In this document: piece after piece, positions 24,501-37,300 of the stretch
Layout of the letters: each line of letters begins with the position of its first letter
Position numbering within the stretch: position 1 is the first letter of the stretch
From: Onychomys torridus
Lineage: Eukaryota > Chordata > Mammalia > Rodentia > Cricetidae
DNA length: 64,000 bases
Direction: 5' to 3'
Assembly (NCBI RefSeq): GCF_903995425.1
Contig: NC_050448.1
Span: 96,784,219 to 96,848,218 of the forward strand
Translations under genes and position numbers: made by a program
Notes under the pieces: generated by a model
What the model saw: the letters and a program-made list of their open reading frames with translations, nothing else
Told to the model about the DNA's origin: nothing
Database searches by the model: none

Positions 24501-27500
24501 TTTTGTTCCATGTGACATTGAGAGCCACAGAGGTGAAGTGCCTGTTTCACCTCACGGGAGGAGACCTGCACGGCTGTGCTTGATGTGACTTTGAACTTTG
24601 CTGGCTGCGGGTGATAACTACCCAAGGTGCTTGCTTGCACACTCGCCAGAAGTTCCAAGTCCCCTCCAGGACTGCCACCCTCCCCTACCAGTGACAGAGA
24701 GCCTTGTTTTGGGGGATGAGAGTAGGAAGTGGACAGACCTGCCTCCAGGATTTTGTTCACGGTTGTTCACCAAGTGAGATGTTTCCATCCCTGTTAAGTG
24801 AAGTTTTCGAGTTTTAGCGTGTTTGGGGAAGCCAGCCTCCATAGGTGCATGCTCCCCCCTCCCCATTTAGGGTTGCACTTCTACACCTGAGAATCTGAAG
24901 GTGATTTTTCTAGACCGAGAGGCTAAAGTTGACCTTGTTCTTTGCTCTTTCTTCCCTCTGTGTTGATGTTTGGACTAGGCACTAGGCCCATTTTCTCTTG
25001 GTGTTTTTAAAGGTTCCGCTTCTTGTCAGTTTCACAGCATTCACGGCATCATCGAGTCCTAGGGTCTCTGTGTTTATCTGACTGGTAGAATCTGAATCTG
25101 GCAAGTCTTGTGTTGAAAGCTTGGTTGTCTAGCTATAGCTGGTGGGATGTGGAGGAAACAGGAGGCAGGGCTTACTGAAAAGAAGTGATGTCATTGGGAG
25201 GCCTCCCCTTAAAGGTGTCTTGGATCCTAGCCCCTTCCTTTGTCTCCTTTTCTTCACAGACACCATCAGCTACATAGTTTCCCCTGTCTCACATTTTCTA
25301 CCATGGTGTTTTGCTCCGTCACAGGCCCAAAGAAAACAGGGCCAGGTAGCCACAGACTGAAACCTCCAATCCAAAGTTACCTGGCTTCAGATATTTTGTC
25401 TCAGCAGCAGGAAACTAACACGGTCTACATCAAGGGGATACCTTGGTCTGAAGGTCTGGCTGTACCAGACCTTTGAGATGCCCTTGACACCACTGTGCTA
25501 ACCTGCTACAGATGTGGTTGGCCTTGACTTTCAGATTTCCCTGGCAAGTTCACACCGTAGAATTTTGGACTGTACTACTAGAATAACATCTCTTGGGGGC
25601 AGGATCTGTCTCTGAAGTGTGCTTCCTAGCCATTTGAGCAGAGCACAGAGGAGAGGACCAGAAGAGAAGCTGAAAGAAGAGTCCATAGCTGGGCGGTGGT
25701 GGGGCACACACCTTTAATCCCAGCACTCGGGAGGCAGAGCCAGGCGGATCTCTGTGAGTTCGAGGCCAGCCTGGGCTACCAAGTGAGTTCCAGGAAAGGC
25801 GCAAAGCTACACAGAGAAACCCTGTCTCGAAAAACCAACCAACCAACCAACCAACCAATCAATCAATCAATAAAAAATCCAGAAAACATGACAGATGCTG
25901 TTTCATTACTGTCCTATTACTGTGAAGAGAGACTGTGACCAAGAGCAAAACACATTCATGAAAGAGAACAGCCCATGAATATCATGGTGGGAAACAGACA
26001 GGCATGGTGCTGGAGCAGTATAGCTTTACATTCCTAATCCACAGGCAGAAGGACAGAGACGGGCCTGGCATGAGCTTTTGAAACCTCAAAGCCCACTCCC
26101 AGTGACACACTCCTCCAACGAGCCCACACCTCCTAATCCTTCTCAAATAGTTCACCAATTGGGGACTAAGCATTCAGACACCAGCCTTTGGGGCCGTTCA
26201 TTAAACCACCACGGGAACTAACATGAGGGTAGTTTTAAGGTAGATAGATTGGGGTCCTGCAGAATTGTCTGAGTGGCTCAAAAGCAGCCCCAGGAGAATT
26301 CAGGCATGGCTGAAAATTGGGAGACAGTTGTCAGCACCAGAAACAATAACCTGGACTATTGTTTGAACAGTCTCTGTGATGATTTATTGTAGGAAGGAAA
26401 ACCAATTGGTTCTCTATATGCATGGGCCGGGCATCTGCAGATTCAATCAACCACGTCAGAAATACTAGGAGAAAAATTGTGTGTTTGCCAAGCATGTATT
26501 TTCATCATCATTATGCCCTCTACTCCAGCATATTATATATTGCATGCAGTGTTTGGCTATGCTAAGGCTGCAGGTGACTTAAAGTAGACATGGCTATGCA
26601 TGGGCTATGTGTCCATACTCTGCTATTGTATGTAAAGGACTGTAGGAGCTGGGGATTTTGGTATCTGTAGGAGTCCTGAAATCAGAGCCCTATTGTCGTT
26701 ATAAGAATAAAAGTCAAGTACTCTTCACTCTTCGGGGGACTCTGCAGTGCCTGGCAAGTGTGGCCGTCAGGCAGTTCTTTTCCCATGAGCCCTCTGCCTC
26801 TAGGTTCCCTGGTAGCTTCTTGTTGATACTTGCTACTTACACCCAAAAAAACAAAAACAAAACAAAAACAAAAAACAACAAAAACAAACAACAACAACAA
26901 CAACAAAACCCCGGCACCACGGCATAGCCCTGACTCTGTTTCTGGCCGGTTGCTGAGATGTCTTTGAAACCTTCTGTCTCCCCAGTTACTTTGTCTCCCT
27001 GTTGATGACTGACTTCCAGTGAAACCTCTCCAGGCTGCCAGGGCTTGGCGGCCTCCTAGCGACTGGAAGCCTTTTTATCTGATGTAGTGTCTCCTACGAT
27101 TAGGAAGTGCAGGCCCTTGGGGCTTGTGGTTTTGAAGAGAATCCATTTCCTGTGCTGTTTCATGTTTTATTTGACAGAGGATGACACTTTGGCGAAGGGG
27201 GTGAGATTGGAGGGGCAACGAAAGGAGATTTACGTACCGTAGTTCATCTGGCCTCTCCTACGCGTGCTGTCTGCCATTGTCACTTCGTCCCAGTCTTCCC
27301 TCTCCGCCGGACTCAGTACAAAGGAGTGGAACTGTTGAGTGGCCAGCTTTGGAGGGTCCTAAGTTTGTCTAAGATTCTGTTCCGTGGCACCTGCAAGACC
27401 CTCTGTGTGCTCTGCATACGACATCTAAAATGAGGACTAAAGACTGGCCATGCAGGACCAGCCTGCACTTGACTGAAGAACGACTCCAGGTGGATTCTCT

Positions 27501-30500
27501 GAGCTGCCTAGGCTGCAGGGCCAAGGCTGAGCATCTGCTGAGGCTCCACACAGGAGGAACACAGGTTCAGTGACTCAACCTGGTGCTCTTAGTTGGGTTC
27601 TTAGCACTGAAGGGAGGGAGGGAGGGAGGGAACAGTTGGTGTTCAGGGGAATGAGAGCAGAACAGAGTGTGAGCTAGCAGTGGAGGATGGCCCACCCATT
27701 TGTGGAGGTTTGAATAAAAATGGCCCCCGTAGGCCCATGGGGAGTGGCACTGTTAGGAGGCGTGGCCTTGTTGGAGTAGGTATGGTGTTGTTGGAGGAAG
27801 TGTGTCATTGGGGGGTGGGATTTGAGGTCTCAGGTGCTCCAGCCTGGCCCAGTGTGGTTCTCTCTCTTCCTGCTGGCTGCCAGTCCAGTAGAACTCTCAG
27901 TTACCTCTCCAGCACCACGTCTGCCTGATGCCACCATGCTCCCCACCTTAACAATAGTAGGCTAAGCCTCTGAATTGTGAGCCAGGCCCCGTTAAATGTT
28001 TTCCTTTATAAGAGTTGATGTGGTTGTTAGCATTTAAGCATTGCCTGGCTGGCCCCTTGGAAACCTTGCCAGTAGGCAGGCAGTACCTTGGGCCAGCTCA
28101 AGGTCCTGACAACATCATCCTGCATAGCTCTGTTTGGCTAGCCTGTTTGTGCATGTGCCAAGTCCCCTTTAAGAGGTGGGCCCTTCTCTCTCTCTCTCTC
28201 TCTCCCCCCTCCCCCCTCCCTCTCCTCTCCTCCCTCTCCCTCCCACTTCCTCTCCCTCCTTTTCCCTCTCCTCTTTCCCTCTCCTTGTCTCTTCCCTTCT
28301 CTCTGTCTCTTCCCCCTCTGTCTTTCTCCCCCTTTCCCTCTCTATTCCCACGAGGTCATATCTGTACCTCCTCTCTCCCCACCTTTCCCATCTCCTTTTC
28401 TTCTTCCTCTTCTCTCCTCAGCTTCCTTCTCACCCCCCCCCCCCCCCCATTAAACTCTCCACGTGAGTGCAGTCTGCAAGGTGTATCTCTCTGGAGCTCC
28501 CACCTGCCATGTGCCATTTTAAAAATACAACAGTGGTCATGGTGCCTCTTCACAGTGATAGAAACCCCAACTAAGACACCCTCTAACACTCTGGAAGGCC
28601 TTTCTCTTGGTCTTCTTCCTTAACGGTGTTTTCAGGAAGATGTTGGCGAGCATCAGTGGGGAGGCTCCATCCCGGGCACAGTTCACTTGAAATTTGATAT
28701 GGAAAAGATGGGGGGTGGAGGTTCTGCTCTGCAGGTACCAGGAAGGAGAGGGTTTCTTGAGGCAGAAAGTCTGAGAAACTAGCTTGGGAAAGAAAGATAA
28801 ATTTTGAAGAAGGAAAATGATGTTTATAAACAACCCAAAAGAGTGAGTTATTTTCTCCCAACAAATTATAGAGCAACATTTTCTTGAGTTATTAATGAGA
28901 TGGTATAACATCAGGGTTTTTTCATCTTCCCCGCCCCCCAGCAGGGTTTCTCTGTGTACCCCTCTCCTAGCTGTCCTGGAACTCTCTCTGTAGATCAGGC
29001 TGACCTCGAACTCGGAGATCTGCCTGCCTCGCCTTCCTGGGTGGTGGGATTAAAAGCGTGCACCACCACGCCAGATCAGTTGTTTTCTTGGTGAGAGCTG
29101 TTCAAAATGGAGTAATGTGGAATTTCAAAGCAGTTTTCATCTACATTTCCCTGATGCTGAAGGCTGTTGAGCCATGTAACAAAAAAAGTATTTATTGACC
29201 ATTTGTATTTCGTTTGAGAACTTTGCTTTTCTGTTTCATAGCCTGTTTATAGATTGGATGATTTGTGTCTTGATGTTCCATCATTTGAAATTATTTACAT
29301 ATTCTAGATATGAATATTCTTCTGTGTAGCTGGTGTTTTGTTGTTGTTTGGTGGTTGGTTTTTGAGACAGTATTTCACTAGATACTTCCTGGCCTAGAAC
29401 TCACCAGACTGCCCTTGAACTCAAAAGATCCACTTATCTCCGCTTCTCAAGTGCTGGGCCTGAAGGCGTGAGCCACCACACTTGACCTAGCAGAGTGGCT
29501 CCTCCTTTCTGTCGGCTGTCTCTTTATTCTGACACTAGGCCTATTGGTTTTTTGGTTTGGTTTGGTTTTTGCTTTGTTACAAGGAAGAATGCAGGTATAG
29601 CCTTAAGTTCAGCAGTTAAAGCTTTTGCTTGTTTGTTCAAGACAGGGTTTCTCTGGTGTTTTGGTGCCTGTCCTGGATCTTTGTAGCCCAGGCTGGCCTT
29701 GAACTCACAGAGATCCACCTGCCTCTGCCTCCTGAGTGCTGGGATGAAAGGCATGCGCTACCACCGCCTGGCAGCAATTAAAGCTTTTAGGGTGAAAATA
29801 ATGAATAAATTGTATTGGCCAAGGGCTATTTGCTTTTTTTAATATAGTTTTGAGAATCCATAATGCATTTTTTTTTTCTTTATCAAGCTCATCTCCCATT
29901 CTGCCCAGCACTTCCCTCCCATGTGCTCAGGTTAGCCCACTGAGTCTGCTTAGTGCTGCCTACATGGGCAGGGTGTAGGACCTACTAGAGCGTGTGAACC
30001 CTCTCCAGGATCACATCCCTGAAGAAAACTCTCAGTCCACCAGTATCCATCCTTCACCAACAGCTCTTCAAGCAGGAGCGGGGCCTCAGGAAGCCTTCCA
30101 TGCAGGAATTTTGGCCGGCTTGCTCTTGTGCAAGTCTTGAGCATGTGGCTGCAGGTGTGAGTTAATGTGTGCCACAGCTTTGCCATGCCAGGCAGCTACG
30201 TTTTGCTGCAGATGTCCACTACCTCTGTTTCTACAACTTTTCCATCACCTCCTTCAACAGTGACCTCTGAACCTTGTGGGCAGGACCTGGGATATAGATG
30301 TCGCATTTAGAGTTGAGCACGTCATAGTTCTTTATTCTGTACGTGTTGACCAGTTGTGGGTCTCTGTCTTAATCGCCAGCCATTGCAAAAAGAAGCTTCT
30401 CTGATGAGGGTTGAGCCAGTAAGAACTTAGGAGGCAGTTTATTACTGTGTCCACTTAGCAAAGTTGGAGTAGTAGGTTCTTCTTGTCTATGACTTAGGCA

Positions 30501-33500
30501 GCCATGGGTTTTTGGTCCGTTAACAGTGAGTGCCAAGTCATGTGAGTGACCCTTCAGTGCAATCACAAAGCAATTGGGGTTGTTTGTTTGTTTGTTTGGG
30601 GGGGGGCAGGGTTTCTCTGTGTAGCTTTTGGAGTCTGCCCTGGATCTCACTGTGTAGGCCAGGCTGGCCTGGAACTCACAGAGATCCACCTGCTGCTGCC
30701 TCCCAAGTGCCGGGATTAAAGGCGTGTGCCACCACACCGCCCAGCTTCAATTGGCTATTCTTACAACCCTCCACCCCTCTGTTTCACTAGCGGCCATATC
30801 TTGCCAGGACAGTTGTAGTTTTCTAGGTTTGTAGCTCTTGTTTACTTTTCTCTCCCAGTAGGAAGACTGACTTCGAGGTCAGTACCAGCTGGATTTCTCT
30901 CTGTTCTCTGTGTATATGGATGTGATGTCTTTCAGACCTTACCATCCAATTCTGGGGCGCTAACAAAGAGGACTGGCAATAGCATATAACAGCATTTGAG
31001 GGGTTTTGTACCTCTCAAAAAAGGCATCCCGTACCTGGTACTAGGCTTTTTAAATAGCTTGTGTTATCTGGAAGCGGCGTTTTCCCTCTGGTATAGAGCA
31101 GCTCCATTTGAACTGTATACTCTCCATAGAAATGAGAGACCCTGCTTCATAAACAAGGTGAAGGAGAGAGCCAACTCCTGAAAGTTGTTCTCTGGCTCTC
31201 CCTACACTTGCATCTCACACATTTTCTCTCTCTCTCTCATAAAAGACTGTTATTTTAAAAAGTCATTACCACTGTCCTACAAAGAAAAAAGCCTTTGTAA
31301 CAATTTCAGTTCTGTATTTGAAAAATCAAGAGAATGATTTTCCACCCTCCCCATATGTTCTGGGGTGTATCCATCCCACACTGGTTTTCCGCCCGCCTGC
31401 CCCTGTCTTCTTGTATTGGGATTACAAGTATGTAATACCTCTTTACTCTTTTTTTTTTTTTTTTTTAAGACTTTTTAAAATGTGTATGGGTATTTTGCCT
31501 GCATGTATGTCTGTGCACCACGTGTCTACAGTTCCTAATGCTTGACCAAGTTTGTAGACAGCTAGAAGGGACTTATGGAACTCATTGAAGTCAGTCTTGC
31601 TGCTGTGGAGATGGGAACTGGATCAGAAGAAGGATGAACTCAAAATGGGCTCCTAGTGAAGACAGAAGGCTTCTTGCAGCAGCTGAGGGTGTCCCTCTTC
31701 AGTTGAAACATCGCAGTTGACTGTCCATCACTTTAAAAAAATCAGCTCAGTTCGGATTTGCTTTCCAGAGCTGGGCCCACTGAGGACTGACTTCTCCTTT
31801 TGCTCTTTTCCTTCCCTCCACCCCACCCTCCAGTGTGTGTAGTTTATTCTACTTTGTATGGCGGGGTTTGATCATACATAAGTGGACCTGTTTGCTATGT
31901 TGGAGGAGATAAATTATCCACGAACGTTTATCTGGGGTAAGAGAGCAGCCGCCGCTTTCTTCTTGTCCCTCACTGGCAAGTGACTCCCAGGCAGAACCTT
32001 CTATCTGTGCCTCCTTCATGCTCCCATAACTGACCCCCAGTGTCACCCAGGCTGGCAGGGGATGAAGAGCACCTTGCTGCACATGAAGCACACTTTGCAC
32101 TGTGGAACTGTCTTCTATAAACTAACTTGCTGGTGGGCAGGGTTTGAGCCATGAAGCGCCATGGCGCTATCTTAGCTGACCATTGAAACTTGCTGGATTT
32201 CCTTTTGCAATCTTGGTTAAGCAAACATGCAGTGGAAGTAAATTATCCATTATCCAGGCCCCGTTTCTCTAATTATGGGTAATGGAGTGTGAAGGGGACA
32301 CAGCAGTCCCTGAATCATCTGTTTATTTCAGTGGAGCCTCCCCTTGGTGATGGGGGAGGGGAGGCACCTGCCGATGTCGGCTGCTCTCCCAGGCTGTTCA
32401 AGGCTATCTGAATGCTGTGATGAGCCTGCCAGAGGGGAGGATGTGACTCTTTCATTTATTCGATGTGAGAAACGACATCTTTTTCCACTTTGGAAAAAAA
32501 AAAAATGAAAAGCCATTCTTGTCACCTGAAGAGGAACTATAGTCAAGTGCAGTCAGTTGTGGCCATTTGTTTTTAAGACTGGGTGCTGGCTTTCACTGTG
32601 GGGTGTTGGCTTCTTAGCTGTCCATCCTGACCCTGCTGGCCCATGAATCTCTCCTAGAAAGGGCACAAAGGCAGCCTAGAGTTCTCCATAGTGGTGCTTC
32701 ACTCCTGCAGGGCGAGTTAGATCTGCGCCCTAAGGACCTCCCTCTGAGCAGTGCAGTGGTCTGCATCTCTCAGTGCATGAGCCTGATCCTGTTTTATGGC
32801 CAGCAGACATCCCTGCTCTTCATTTCTGACTGTGCTGTAATTGATGCCCAAGGCCCTATCCCAGCCCCTGGGCTCTGCCTAAGTGTGTTTAGTTGGCACA
32901 TTTACCTGTGCTGGAGGAAAAGATGAGGAGTACAGGATCTTGCCTTGTTCCCAGCCGTAGCTGCAGCCCCCTCCTTTTTGGTACTCAAGACAGGGTTTCT
33001 CTGTGTAGCCCTGACTGACCTAGAACTTGCTCTATAGACCAGAACTTAGAGAACTCAGAGATCTGCCTGCTTCTGCTCTCCCCTACCCCCACCCCCGTGC
33101 TGGGATTAAAGTGTGCATCACCTCCACCCTGCTCTATGTTCTTAGCCCTCACTGACCAGCCTCTTTAAGGAACCTGTAGGGCAAGGGAACTTTTGAAGTG
33201 TATTTATTATCAGTTGTGTACATGTGCAGTATAATTTGTATTTGATGTAATAGAAGGCAGATCCCAGAACTTTCTGGACAAACAACTGGAATGGTATGTC
33301 CTAGATGGTTGAGATACTGTGTAACATAGTCCCATGTGTTGGAATCTCTCTCCATCTTCCTTTGGAATGTGGTGATCAGCAACTTAGTCTTTGAAGTTTA
33401 AGGTCCAGCTGATGCCGTACTGCAACACTGCCAAATCGTGTTCCTGGTGTCCTGGCTCAGACTCTGTCTTGTTGGGTTCCCTTTTTGGGCCCAGCTTCTC

Positions 33501-34329
33501 TCTCCCTGGTCCCTTAATGGACACTGTCTTCACCAACGATTCGTGTGTAGTTACTGAAGCTGTGACAGCCAGTTAAGGTCTCCTGTGGACTCTCCTGCGT
33601 GGGATGGACCGCTGGTCACAGCGGGCGGTGAACAAAAGCCGAGGACTGTGAGCCAGTGGTGGGCGGCACTGTTACTGAGTCCCTCTGAAGTTAGCGGACT
33701 TGTCTTTCAGATTGCATCCAAGTATGACCAGCAGGCGGAGGAAGATCTGCGCAACTGGATAGAAGAGGTGACGGGCATGGGCATTGGCACCAACTTCCAG
33801 CTGGGCCTGAAGGACGGCATCATCCTTTGCGAGTAAGGGCCTTCCCGGCTTGTTGCCGCTCTTCTGCTCCCTTCCACGGGCGTTTGCCCTCATCCTGGCT
33901 CCCCGTCTAGGATGGCGACCTTGATATTCTACCAGTGTTGAGTCCTTTCCTTGGCTGACATCCAGGGAGTCAGCTCAATATTCTTGTGTTTGTTTTTGAC
34001 CTATAAAGTGTCCTTGTAATTTTGTTTTTAGACTCATAAACAAGCTACAGCCAGGCTCTGTGAAGAAAGTCAATGAATCCTCACTGAACTGGCCTCAGGT
34101 AATTGCCAAGTGAGCAACCTCCAATCCATCCCTTCCCTCCTCCCTCTGTCCCTCCTTCCATCCCCTCCCTCTGCTCTCTCTTATTTCCCTTCCCTCCTTT
34201 CCTTCTCTTGTTTGTGGCCCAGGTTGGCCTCATTCATTATATACTCCACGATGGTCAGAACTCAGGATATTCCTGCCTCTGCCTTCCAAGGCCTAGAATT
34301 ACAAGTAAGCTGCACTATCCCAGTCAGTT

Positions 34330-34364
<35 letters not shown>

Positions 34365-37300
34365 CTCTCTCTCTCTCTCTTTTTTTTTTTTTTTTTTTTT
34401 TTGGTGTGTGTGTGTGGTTTTTCGAGACAGAGTTTTTCTGTGCAGCTTTGCACCTTTCCTGGAACTCACTTGGTAGCCCAGGCAGATCCTCCTGCCTCTG
34501 CCTCCCGAGTGCTGGGATTAAAGGCGTGCACCGCCACTGCCCAGCCGGTTTCTTTTTGTTTGGTGAAAAAGGTAAAAAATTTTTGTATTGTTTGCAGGTG
34601 TGTGTGTATATAGAAAGTTGTACACATGGAATTATTGTTTACTGAACTGGTCTCTTCTCGTGTTTAGTTTTAGAAATTTTCTGCATTTAGTTAGTCGGCT
34701 TTGAAGGCTTTGATACAGTTTTACACAAATACCATCTGGATCATAAGAATAAAGGGGGTGGGGGAGCAAGGCATTTAATGCAGTGACTCCTGGTTTATGA
34801 TGGAACATTGCATCACAGCTCCATTGGTGCATATGCAGTGGCATTAGCTGTGTATTTGATCTTAAGTTGTTCGGGAGACGGTGATCATTTAGTAACCAGC
34901 TTGCTTTGAAACTAAAATTAAAACACATGGTGAACTATTAATACATGTGTGCAACTTTTGGCAAAGAAAACTTCAGGCCTGGCTAACTCTGACACAGAAT
35001 TTTTAAGCACTTGTAAGGATGATGGGCCTGGGGACCCATGGACAAAGTGTTCACCACCTAAGCCCAAGGACTGGAGTTCAGATCCACTTAAAAATTGGGT
35101 GGACCTATGGTCCCAGTTTTCATGGGAGGCAGAACAGAGATAGAATCTCCAGGGCAAGCTGGCTAGCTAGACTGGCTAGTAGGTGAGCCCTGGGTGTATG
35201 GAAAGACCCTCCTTGCTTCAGTCAATAAAGTGGAGGGTGATGGGAGAAAATATCTAATGCAGTCTCTAGCATGCACGTATGTGTACATGTATACACATGG
35301 GGTACATACACCTAAACCCCCACATGATGCACACATGCATACCACATACACATTCACACATGGCTGATTTTGCCCTTAAAGAGCTTTAAAAAGCAGGGAA
35401 TGTGGGAATGTGAATGTGGCCCAGTTTGTAGAGTGTTTGTCTAGCATTCAGGAAGTCTTGGGTTTGATCCCCACCACAGCATAAATAGGGGGTGATAGGC
35501 TCACCTCTAATTCCAGCACCAGGTCTGGAGGGTGGGGATCTAGGCAGAAGGTTCAGAAATTAAATATTTTTTTTGGCTCTATAACCAGATTGAGTTTCAT
35601 GAGTTTTTGGTCTCAAAACAAGAACAGCAAAAAATCATGTTTTGGGTTTTTGTTTGTTCGTTTGTTTGTTTTTAAAGATCTACTTTAAAGGACTGTTCTA
35701 TAAGCCCCCTTCATTTTCCAGAAAGAGCTGTGTGCTAGCCAAATATCTTCTGTCTGTAGTCTTAGTAACCAGACTGAAGAATCCTCGTGTGTCTGTAGTT
35801 AGCTCCAAACCTTATGTGATTCTTTCTGTTTATAGTTGGAGAATATCGGCAACTTTATTAAAGCCATTCAGGCTTATGGCATGAAGCCCCATGACATATT
35901 TGAAGCAAACGACCTTTTTGAGAATGGCAACATGACCCAGGTTCAGACTACACTGGTGGCTCTAGCGGGCCTGGTACGTACATACACCACACTTGGTTAA
36001 AAAAGAAACACTTCCCTACACATCGGTGGTGAATTACATCATTGTGCTCTCAGGGGTGCACAGACCTGGCGGGAGGGGCCTGTGCCCTCTGTAATTGCTA
36101 GCTTTGTGAAAGGGCTGCTGACATCAGCTTGTGCCAGATAGGTTAATTAGAACCCTCCCATTTCAGAGGGTACCGTATTATCATTGGGTAGCCCGCCCTA
36201 AGTGTGTTTTCTCCCTCTGGTATGGTATGATCTCACCCATGAAGCCTGTCTGTGGACATCGCTTCTTTGTTGTTTCCTCTTCAAAATGCTGGTAGCAGAA
36301 TATCTGTGCTCCAACTCAGCTGGTGAATGTGTTTATGTCTAGGCGAAAACAAAAGGGTTCCATACAACCATTGACATTGGAGTTAAGTATGCCGAAAAAC
36401 AGACGAGACGTTTTGATGAAGGCAAGTTAAAGGCTGGCCAGAGTGTAATTGGTTTACAGGTAAGTGGTGTGATGTTATTGTTTGATTCATTAACACCATG
36501 TCATTAATTGTTGCCACACAAAATGCTGTGCCTCTCATGAGTAAAGTGTTCATGAAAGTTCTGTAATGTAGGTTGTTTACATGCGTACATGGCTTATACA
36601 GTTTCGGTCTGTTTAAAACCCGATGATGGGGCATGGTGGTTTGTACCTGTAATCCCAGCACTGAGCAGGCTGAAGCAAGAAGATTTCTCTGTGTTTGAAG
36701 CCCTCCTGAGCTACATAGGAGTTCAAAACCAGCCTCATCTACAGAATGGGATCTTGTCTCAAAAAAATAAAAATTATTTGGGTGGTGGTGGCGCATGCCT
36801 TTAATCTCAACATTTGGGAAGCAGAGGCAGACAGAGCTCTGAGTTCAAGGCCAGCCTTGTCTATAGAGCAAGTTCCAGGGATGGCCAAGGCCACACAGAG
36901 AAACCCTGTCTCAAGAAATAACCAAGAAAAAAAAAAAGAAAGAAAGAAAGTTAAATAAGAGCCAAAAGAAAATGATGGTGTATTTTGATTTTTTTGGTTT
37001 TAGTTTTTATTTTCCCTGAGACAAGGGTTTCTCTTTGTAACAGTCCTGGCCATCCTGGAACTCACTTTATAGACCAGGCTGGCCTCGAACTCACAGAGAT
37101 CTGCCTGCCTCTGCCTCCCAAGTGCTGAGATTAAAGGCGTGTGCCACCATGCCAGGCTAAAATGTAATCATATTTTCTTTTAAAAAGGAAGAAAATGCAC
37201 TTTATAAATTCTTAGATCTTATTGACTAAGGACATATATACAAAGCCCATGATGCCAGACCATTATCCACTAGCAAGGTGTGGTATTGATGAGCCTAGCT

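Larger units (their letters stand above)
27704..28582 (+). repeat. MaLR-like LTR interrupted by another LTR
   Basis: The left part (27704-28018) contains GGAGGCGTGGCCTTGTTGGA and ends CTTTATAAGAGTTGA. The right part resumes GTGGTCATGGTGCCTCTTCA and ends ACCCCAACTAAGACAC at 28582. It is the same family as 6807-7164. Confidence 0.75.

Noticed and set aside
28015..28623. 202-codon frame rich in Ser, Leu and Pro
   Set aside because: It translates the pyrimidine tract and LTR; low complexity, no coding signal.
29885..30980. Considered as a processed gene copy because of its non-SINE, structured look
   Set aside because: The order of recognisable blocks fits an old L1/Lx 3' region, and the frames are broken.
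34103..34645. 180-codon frame after Cnn3 exon 3
   Set aside because: It runs through B1 copies and a TTTC/T microsatellite inside intron 3.
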